Shown here one piece after another: positions 52,937 to 61,084 of a stretch of 64,000 nt of DNA; position 1 is the first letter of the stretch, and the number at the start of each line of letters is the position of its first letter. Source of the DNA: Zea mays (taxonomy: Eukaryota; Streptophyta; Magnoliopsida; Poales; Poaceae); the NCBI RefSeq assembly GCF_902167145.1, contig NC_050098.1, positions 137,544,207 through 137,608,206 on the forward strand, given 5' to 3'. The position numbers were made by a program, and so were the translations under genes. The notes below the pieces were generated by a model. The model had not been told where the DNA came from. It worked only from the letters and a program-made list of their open reading frames with translations, and searched no databases.

Positions 52937-55302
52937 TGTGATACCCGGTTTGCAAAGAAGAGAAGATGGGGGTTGTTCTTTTTGTTTTTTTTCCCTCATC
53001 CAGTTGTTGTTTTGGGGGATTTGGAATTTTGTGAACAACATTCGCAACTAGGGCAGTAGAATTTATTTGATTTGACGTTTGCGTTGCGGTCGGGAGATGT
53101 CGCGTGGGTTAGTTGGGCCTCAATTGGTGTTTCGGCCCATTAGCCCTCCCAAACCCTAGCCGCCACTCTCCTAACTACCCCCCCCCCCCTATGTGCAGCC
53201 GCCCCCCCACTCCTCCTCTTCCCTTGGCCGCCGCCCCCCCTGCCCACCTCCTCCTCCCTCCATTGTTGCAGCCACCAAAACCCTAGCCGCCCTCCCCCAA
53301 TCCCCTCCTCCCTAGGTGCTACTCCGTGTCGCTCGGATCATCGTCTTTTGGTGCGAATCTCCAATCGTTTTGGGGGAAGGAAGAAGGGAGGAAGGAAAAG
53401 GGGAGAACCCAAGGTGATTTTTCTTTTGTGTTCATCCCTTGTTCATTTGCGCTGCGATTCAATTGATTAGATGTTGCGTTTGCGATTAGATAGAGGGGGG
53501 CTGTCCAGAATTTTGCGTGGTGGATGAACAGCGGTAGTTCCAGCAGTTTTTAGGTTTTTTTCGTGAAGATTTAATGGGGATCAATTTGGGAATCTTGTAG
53601 AACTTTGTTTTATCTTTCCAACGAGTATTTATGCGCTCAATTTGGAGTTGTAAATTAAAAGTTATCATCGTTTGAATCCGGGTATGTGGCTGTCCAGAAA
53701 ACAGATTTTTCAGAGTGATGAACAGCAGCAGTGTTAGCAGTTTCTGGGGATGTTTCGGGAGTAATTAGTGTTAATCAGTATGAGAATCATGTAGGGCTTT
53801 TTCTTATCTTTCCAACAAGTACTTATGCGCTCAAATCGGAATTATATTTTAAAAGTTATCGCTGTTTGAATCCGCGTATGTCGCTGCTCAAATCAGAAAA
53901 AAAACAGATTGCAGGGTTTATTTTGAGGACCGTTTAGAGGTAAGTAGATGTTAGAATTCAATCATGAGTTGTATACAAAACTTGTGGGGAATTTTATGTA
54001 GTTGTCTCTGAAGTTTTTGTTTATCATCACTGCTGTCCTAAATTTTAAGTTATGAAATTGCTAAGCAGCGCCGCTGCAGTTTGGTTAGTGAGGGGAGAAT
54101 TGTTACCGCGGCGGGGTTTGAGATTGCGCGTAGGTGCGGTGTTGTCTTTGAGTTTTGTTTCATGAGAATTTGGTGCACTAAGTTGGGTGTCAAAAACAGG
54201 TGGTGGACTTCCGGATCGTTCTTAGGGATTTTGCCCGAACTTCGGTAAAGGCAAGTAAATCAGTGATGGTTATTCCGTCCTTTGATTGAAGAGTCTTATA
54301 CTTGATTATGTTTGTGCTATTTGTGTTTGTATCCATATTCCTAATTGGGTACCATCGTTTGAAATTATTCATGCTTTATTGATTATACATGTGGAGGGTG
54401 TGGTTTGATCATGTTACCCATGTGGTTATTGATGTGAAATGGGTGGAAGTATATGTCTAGCACATCTTATTTGGGAAGAACTCATGTTGTTGACATGCAT
54501 AATGCATTCATCATCCGTTGCATTGAAGTTTTCGTCGCGATCTTATGGTCCAACCGTACCGGTACAATGAGCATCATATGTTTCCCGAGAAGGGGTATGA
54601 TGCAGCTTCATATCCTTAGAGGTATGAAGGCAGAAGTCATGTTGCATCTGTAGCCATGTGCATGCATGGGTGAAGTGTGGAACCTATTTTGGTGATGTGG
54701 ATAAGGTGGATCTTTACTTTGTAATTCATCTTGGAATTGAGTAATTGATTACTTGCTTACTTGCTGCAAATTAATATTTAAGGAAGAAGTTGGGAACCAT
54801 GTGGTTGCTTATGCACGGTTGGCTTGCATTGTCCAACTGTTGTTTGTTTTTTTTACTTGCTGAGATGTGTCATCTCACTCTTGCATTGTCTGATGCAGGC
54901 ACCTGATCTTTGCTTTGGGAAGGAAGGGATGTAGCAGCACGGCCACCACACTTTTAAATAAAGGAATTACTGATTAATAATGATGTTAAACAGGAAGAGT
55001 CAAGTCTAGGGAATTATTACATTCTAATCTTTCATGGTAGTTGAACTGTTTAGTTTGGTGGGCGGTGATGTCTATCTTTTGTCTGGTCATGAATGTTCTT
55101 TCCTACCGTTGCATTTTGATTATACTATGTCAATTATCTTTCTTTTATATCCTGTATAAACTATATGCTTCCCTTGTTATGCTACTTTCAAGGGAGGTGC
55201 TGCCGGATTTTGCAATACTTTCTTTCTCTATGTGTTGCATAAGTCATGTAGGAAGGTTTGTTTTTGGTATCATCCATTGTGTGGGATCAGTGGGGTGTTA
55301 CA
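52937..55302 (+). repeat. Tek2 3' LTR (2366 bp)
   Basis: Matches the 5' LTR; differences seen are A/G near 53057, T/G near 53590, G/A near 54552, C/A near 54735 and lengths of C and T runs. Confidence 0.95.
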
Positions 55303-55307
55303 TTGCC

Positions 55308-55897
55308 CCTCAAGGTGTTTTTAGGAGTAGGACGGTGTCGACGACTGTAGCAAAATGGTTCGTGCCGATCGCACGAGGGACAATGGACAAGATTTGCAGG
55401 TTCGGGCCGCTTAGAGATGCGTAATACCCTACGTCCTGATGAGTATTCGAGTGTGGTTACAAGAGGACTCTCTGGATTGAAGGCACAGAGAGTTTACGTG
55501 GGTGGCTAAGTAAAGTAGGGTCGATCGATCTGAAGGGGTGCCCCCTAGGCCTTATATACTCGACCGTGGGGCAGTACACGTGGGTATGATAACAACAAGT
55601 GGCTAAAAGATAGTGAACCTCTTGAGTTTATCCCTACGTAACCCTCGCCGACTTATCCTCGCATGGCTCCGTTGCATGGGGGCTTCAGCGCGGGAAAGTC
55701 GGGTCTCTGTTGCGATTCATTCGTTCGACGTTGTGGGCCGTCCGGGTTTGCACCAATCCGGTCTCACGTCTTCTCTTCTTTGTTGATTGTCTTTCCCCAG
55801 GCCCACGAAAGAATGACCTTACGAATTATTGGGTCCTTGGGCCTTTCGTGAGGTCTTTTACTTCTTTAGTGGACCCAGGGGATATCTATCCCCCACA
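55308..55897 (-). repeat. TatB 3' LTR, main part
   Basis: Read on the minus strand it starts TGTGGGGGATAGATATCC at 55897 and has a TATA box AGTATATAAGG (about 55550-55560). It continues to the Tek2 insertion and its last 39 bp are at 45491-45529. Bases 55303-55307 are the TTGCC duplication. Confidence 0.85.
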
Positions 55898-55911
55898 AGC
55901 CCCCGATCTTT
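55898..55911 (-). other. Polypurine tract, TatB
   Basis: On the minus strand AAAGATCGGGGGCT directly precedes the LTR start. Confidence 0.8.
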
Positions 55912-56066
55912 GGGTTGATTTAGAGGTAATCAACTCAAAGATCCAAGGTCCAAAAAATGACTTCCTGCTGTCTTATCTTGCTCCGATCACTCGTTCGACC
56001 AAAGTTTAGTTTTGTGCTTGTGCCTTAGAGGTCGGCATTTTGAATTGTAGGATTCTGAACTTCATT

Positions 56067-56300
56067 GGGTGCACTGGAGGTGCACCCAATGGGTGTAGCC
56101 CCCGACCTTTGAGTAGATTTTAGAAGATAATCTACTCGAAGGTCTTCCCCAAAGATTATCTCCATTCGCGCTCCTGCATCTCGGTTGAGGATTGGTCTTT
56201 TCAATCTTGTCCCACGCCTTAGAAGTCGGCACTATATCGGTTTAGAATGATAATCCATGGGGTGCACCAAAGGTGCACCCAATGGGTGTAGCCCCCGACC
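56067..56300 (-). repeat. TatB repeated G-tract/hairpin modules
   Basis: Two modules, each GGGTGCACC or GGGTGCACT, three bases, GGTGCACCC, then AATGGGTGTAGCCCCCGACC on the plus strand (56067-56106 and 56260-56299). On the minus strand each gives a GGGGGCT tract like the real polypurine tract. The second hairpin is perfect. Confidence 0.8.
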
Positions 56301-56955
56301 TTCAAACAGATTTTTTAAGGATAATCCATTCGAAGGTCTTCCTTTTGCTTGTAAAAGTTGGCATGAAGCTATTCGCATTATGCTTTGGAGGTCAGCATTA
56401 TGTCATCCGGGTTTTGCTGCCGAGGTCAGCATATATTTTGTCTCTAGCAGCCGAGTTTGCAATCCATCCATATCTTGCTAGGTGATGCAATTTATTTGCT
56501 TCTGCGACTTGATTGGACGTTTGATGGACGTTCTCTGTCTAGTCCTCACATCGCTTCTGTCGGCCATCTCTTGTACTTTGCTGGCTATATTTGGCTTTCC
56601 TCTGATCCTTACTGATATCTCATTTTTGTCTTGAAGTATTTTACTGCGTGCCCTGCACAGATGTGACCGTTTTGAAAAATATACTGATAATTCCTGGGCG
56701 TCCCCCCCCAATGGGTGTGGGCAAGGGACGGCTTGGTACGCTGAGTGTTTTAGCCGGCTGCTTCTGAGTAGTAATGTGATGGGACGGCTAGTGTAATCAT
56801 ATACTTTGCGCTGTTGACTGGAGTCCCAATGGGTGTGGTGCTGCATGAAACGGCGTCCGCCGTCTGACGTGTCTTCAGATGGGTGGGAGTGCTTATTGAA
56901 TGCTTTGCGACTGTTCAGTGACCGCGGTTGGAAGTGAGCGGTTACCTTTCCCTTC
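56301..56955. other. TatB non-coding region upstream of antisense gene
   Basis: No gene. CAATGGGTGTGG-type phrases recur near 56709 and 56826. The interval leads to the antisense promoter. Confidence 0.5.
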
Positions 56956-56963
56956 TATAAATA
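56956..56963 (+). promoter_or_regulatory. TATA box of TatB antisense gene
   Basis: TATAAATA, about 85 bp upstream of an ATG in excellent context (CCACCATGGGC at 57041). A CT-rich initiator/leader lies between. Confidence 0.7.
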
Positions 56964-57045
56964 ACGCCTTTGCTTCTCTGGTTTTTTTCACATCTCTTCG
57001 CTGTTCTTTACTGCCTTCTTCTCCTCCCTTCTGTCTGCTTCCACC

Positions 57046-57516
57046 ATGGGCAAGGGTACCAAGCGCAAGCGCGAGCCGACTCCTCCGTCGGATGATTTCG
57101 GTGACTCGGAATACTCGAAGGAGGAGTTCTCCTCCGAGTCCGAGGGATCTCCGGCTCCCGTCTCTCCCCCGGCGTCGTCTGATGATTCAGACGACTCCCA
57201 GGGGATTGCCGCGGAGGTCTGGACGTACATCCGGGCCGTCGAGCGCTCCGGGCTCGAGGGCTCGGATGAGTCTGAGTTCTCCTCGAACGAGGAGGACTCG
57301 GACGGCGGCGAGGACGAAGATGACGACGACGACGACGGTGACGACGACGACGACGGTGGCAACGGCGACGGTGACTGCAGCAACGGCGGCGGGGGCAGCG
57401 GCGGCAAGGGCAGCACCAGAGGCGGCAGCAGTACGGGCAGCACCAGAGGCGGCAGCAGCAAGGGCAGCACCAGGGGCGGCGGCGGCAAGAGCAGCAGCAG
57501 CAAGGCCAGTGGCTAA
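57046..57516 (+). CDS. TatB antisense gene, first ORF: acidic Gly/Ser-rich protein
   Basis: The ORF is 156 codons from an ATG with strong context. It begins MGKGTKRKREPTPPSDDFGD, contains VWTYIRAVERSGLEGSDESE, a long Asp run (about 85-105) and Gly/Ser/Thr repeats (STRGGSS, KGSTRGG) to KASG and TAA. It is homologous in layout to the TatA minus-strand ORF at 2932-3375. It lies opposite to the element's gag-pol direction. It may be a separate small protein or supply the first exon of the larger antisense protein downstream by alternative splicing. The next ORF has no ATG of its own and starts after an acceptor-like CTTCCAG at 57773-57779. Confidence 0.7.
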   Translation: MGKGTKRKREPTPPSDDFGDSEYSKEEFSSESEGSPAPVSPPASSDDSDDSQGIAAEVWTYIRAVERSGLEGSDESEFSSNEEDSDGGEDEDDDDDDGDDDDDGGNGDGDCSNGGGGSGGKGSTRGGSSTGSTRGGSSKGSTRGGGGKSSSSKASG

Positions 57517-57779
57517 ACGCCACTGGTCTTTAGATATTAGTATAGTTAGAATAATGTAGTAGTAATGTAGAGTAGTATAGTGTAGTTTAGTAGTAGTAGT
57601 AATGTAGAGTAGAAGTAGAGAAGCACCAACTCGCGAAGAGTTGGTTTGTAAACTTATTAACTTCCCCTTAATGAAGAACTGTCGTTGGCCCCATCTCAAT
57701 GACTCGCTTTCTCTGATTGTTGAACTAGTTCTTTTGATATAGTAGATGAATAACTTGCACATCACATAGACGCTTCCAG

Positions 57780-60340
57780 AAGTGGCTGCCGAAGCTGTGG
57801 TCACTGATTTTGTTTTCAAGAACATTCAGCCACTGAAAGACAGGGCCTATCCGGCATATCTGTATCGAGGGCTGGCCGACTCAACTCGGGTTACCAATAG
57901 GAGAATTCCTTCTGTTGACTTGGTAAGCCAACTTGAAATGATCCTCAGGGGTAAAGTTTCAAATGTTGGTGCTCCAGTGGCATACTTGGCTTGGAACCTA
58001 CCTCCTCCCAAAGCTTTCACCCTTTTTGTGTCCAATCCGCCCGTGACTGATAGCAATTTGGGTCTTAGAGTGCGACCATCTGCTGAAGAAGTCTGTACTT
58101 TGGTTGCTTCGCTCGGGGAGATTCCTGATGATGAACGGCAGGTTTATTTTGAAGTGCCCCTGAACCCTAGTGATGCAGACATAAATGACATGCTTGATCT
58201 GTTAGCTGAGGATTCATCTGATGCTGCTCCTGATGGTACATTGGCAGTGGTGCCCCTTCCAGAGGTTGATACAACTTTGGATGTCCCGAAACCTGTCAGT
58301 GCTCGCCCGAGGCGCCCTAGCCGAACTAGTCAGCCCGAGCCTTCTGCTGATGAGCAAAAGAAGAAGAGAAGACGCCTCCGGCGAGTATCCAGTTTTGATG
58401 AGGACGCCAGTACCTTAGCTCCTGCTGCTGAAGAAATGACTGCAACTGGTCTTGTTGACATTGATCCCAATGGGTGTGCTCCACCTGCTGCTGACCCCAA
58501 TGAGGATGCTGCTTGCGCTGTTACTGTGGAAGATGAGGAGGAAGAAAATGAAGCTCCATTAACTCGGAAAAACAGTCGGCAGTTCGTCGCCAGCGGTGGA
58601 AGTAGTGGAGTTCCTTCTCCTGCTTTGTCTGCCCTTATTGGTCTGCAAGAACTGTCCATGGCCAACTTTGATCAAACTCTAGAGGATATGGTCCCGGAGA
58701 ACTTGTTGTCAGAGCCTGTGGATGTTGATGCAACAGAGACTTGTGCAGCCGTGCCCGATGCTGGGTTGAGGTCATCCCGTGCCTCGTTGACCTTAGAGCA
58801 TGATCTCGAGGGTCGGGATGCTGACTTGGATTGTCCTGGTCCCATGGAAGTAGCTGAAGGCCCGTCAACCTTAGAGGTGGTTACGGCAGAGAGCTTGGAC
58901 CCCTTGAATAGTGCCGACACGCGCCCAGCCCCCGAGGATGTCGCTGGGGAAGACTTAGCTCGGGTGAAGAGTATAAGCCACTGCCCAGCCCCCGAGGGTG
59001 TTGCCGGGGATGATCCGGCTCAAGTGGGCAGTGCCAACTGTGACCCAGCCCCCGAGGGTGTCCGAGCAAGGTCTCCTTCCTGCACTTCCATGGATGTTCA
59101 TGCGGGTTCACCTCCACACTCTGGCGGCATGGTGGTGGCCCAAACTCTGGATTAGGGAGTTGCTTTAGAGGGCAGCGTCCCCACTGGTCTGGCGTTTGGT
59201 TCTGTTGAAGGCACTGAGCTTGTTTCTACTGGTCTGTTGCAAGCTGTTCCGGGTGATGGTCTGGCATCTGATTATCAGCTGATTTCTCCTGATTTGGGGA
59301 TCCCTTCGTTCTTTTCCAATCTCCAGGTACTGTGCTGTACTTTTAGCTTGATCTTTACGTTGCACGAATTTTTGTCATTATGTTCATCCGTTCTTCTCAT
59401 CAGGCTTTGGTGGATGGGATGGCCAGCCAGCTGAGATCGCATGGTGCTTCCATCCCGGAAATGGCTTCATCTCTTGAGCGTTGGAACCCGGTGTCACTTC
59501 ATCGTCGTGTATCCGAGTTGGAGGCAACTAATGCTGGTTAGTGCCCTTCTTCTTCTTCTTTGCCTTTGTTCGTGGACTGTTTTACCTTCTGACCTCATTT
59601 CGTTTGATTACCTCTTGATAGGAATGACTCGGCAGATTGCAGTCCTTGAGGAAAAACATTCCCGAGATCAAGCTGAAATGGCTCAACGGTGTGCTGACTT
59701 CGAGGATAAGTATTCTCAGAGCCAGACTGAACTGAATCAGGTCTCCGCTGCTTTGGATGACGCCAACGCTCTGAGTTCTTCCCTTCACGCTCGGCTTGAC
59801 TCCGAAAAGGTAACTTACAAAACCGTGCTTCGCCTTATTACATGCTTGGATTCTGAATGAGTTGATTTTTGTTTGTAGGAAGAAAAACGCATCCTTGCTG
59901 CTTCTCGCGACAATCTGGACAGATTGTATCGAGACTCTAGCAACTCGCTAACCATCTTGGAGAGGAGCCACCGTTTTACGATGGAAGAACTGGACAATCA
60001 GCGTCGCCGGCTGCAAGAATCTGCGGACGAAGTGACCCGCCTCAAGCAACTGATATCGGCGAAGGATGCCACCATCAAGGGACTCCGAGCTTCTAAGAAA
60101 TCCATTGCTCAGGAGTTAGAAACTGCTCAGCTGGCTGCTAAAGTTGTCGAGGAAACTGCTGTCACTCTTAAAGCTCAGCGTGATAAAGCCATGGACAAGG
60201 CTATTCGGGCGGGACGAATCTTGATGAGAAGACCCGGCGTAGTTGTCCCTGACGACATAAGAGCCGATGTGAATGCTGCCCCCGATTCTTCGAATCGCCC
60301 TTCTTCGTCAGTCGCTCCTGAGAAAGACATTGGAAAATAG
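57780..60340 (+). pseudogene. TatB antisense gene, four spliced exons, coiled-coil protein
   Basis: Exons I infer: 57780-59326, 59404-59536, 59622-59809 and 59879-60340. Donors are CAG/GTACTG, CTG/GTTAGT and AAG/GTAACT; acceptors TCATCAG, TTGATAG and TTTGTAG. Phases agree at all three introns. Exon one reads VAAEAVVTDFVFKNIQPLKD, LVSQLEMILRGKVSNVGAPV, LRVRPSAEEVCTLVASLGEI, then Pro/Glu-rich low-complexity sequence. It has one in-frame TAG at 59153, after which the frame stays open to the donor. Exons two to four encode a coiled coil (TRQIAVLEEKHSRDQAEMAQ, RRRLQESADEVTRLKQLISA) and end APEKDIGK, TAG. The 5' junction is unresolved. Similar proteins are annotated as gypsy-type transposon proteins in grasses; function unknown. 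Confidence 0.75.
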
Positions 60341-60510
60341 AGAAACATTTCGCGTGCTATGAGCGCGCGGTTAGCATGATCAAGTACTCGTTAGGGGTTA
60401 TCAGCTTATCATTCGAATGATATGATCACTCTCTTATTGTATTAGAATTAATTCGCAAGCTTGTGGTAACGCTGCGTGATGATTATGAAGTTTGTGTTCG
60501 GGATATGGAA
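60341..60510. other. Spacer after the antisense gene
   Basis: AT-rich; likely holds the antisense poly-A region (TTGTATTAGAATTAATTC near 60438). No gene. Confidence 0.4.
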
Positions 60511-60975
60511 GTCATCCCCTGAATTGCATGAGCGCGAGTATGCTGTACCGACTTAAGCCATCAATGACTTTAGCCGATAACTCCGTTTGTAGGGCATAGT
60601 GTTCACCCCGAATTAAGTAAGTGTGAGCATGTTGCACCGCCTTAAGTCGTTGCCGACTTAAGTTGATTGCTCCGTTGGTAGGGCATAGTGGTCACCCCGA
60701 ATTAAGTAGGCGTGAGCATGTTGCACCGCCTTAAGTCGTTGCCGACTTAAGTCGATTGCTCCGTTAGTAGGGCATAGTGGTCACCCGAATTAAGTAAGCG
60801 TGAGCATGTTGCACCGCCTTAAGTCGTTGCCGACTTAAGTCGATTGCTCCGTTAGTAGGGCATAGTGGTCACCCCGAATTAAGTAAGCGTGAGCATGTTG
60901 CACCGCCTTAAGTCGTTGCCGACTTAAGTCGATTGCTCCATTAATAGGGCATAGTGGTCACCCCGAGTTAAGTAA
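60511..60975. repeat. 89-bp tandem array with a perfect hairpin per unit
   Basis: About five units start CACCCCGAATTAAGTAAG at 60604, 60693, 60782, 60870 and 60959 (the last partial), with a diverged unit before 60604. Each full unit has stem CTTAAGTCG, loop TTGC, CGACTTAAG (first at 60641-60662). The array lies between the 3' ends of the antisense gene and pol, which converge. Confidence 0.92.
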
Positions 60976-61084
60976 GAATGCAAGTCAACCATGAACGAGC
61001 CGAGTATCTTTGAAATCTCTCTTTATTGATGACGTATTTCCATTTTACAGAATACATGGTCGCCCCAGCTGTTTTGAAATACAG

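Larger units (their letters stand above)
45530..55302 (+). mobile_element. Tek2: intact Tekay/Del-clade chromovirus
   Basis: LTRs 45530-47892 and 52937-55302 (TGTGATACCCGG...GTGTTACA) and target duplication TTGCC at 45525-45529 and 55303-55307, an exact match. It has an initiator-Met-type primer site, one uninterrupted gag-pol ORF ending in a chromodomain, and a polypurine tract. By eye the LTRs differ by four substitutions plus length changes in C and T runs. With an open ORF this is the youngest and the only apparently autonomous-competent chromovirus here. Confidence 0.96.

Noticed and set aside
56988..57825. Leu/Pro- and Ala/Val-rich minus-strand ORFs near the TatB antisense gene
   Set aside because: Shadows of the Asp/Ser/Gly repeat-coding strand.
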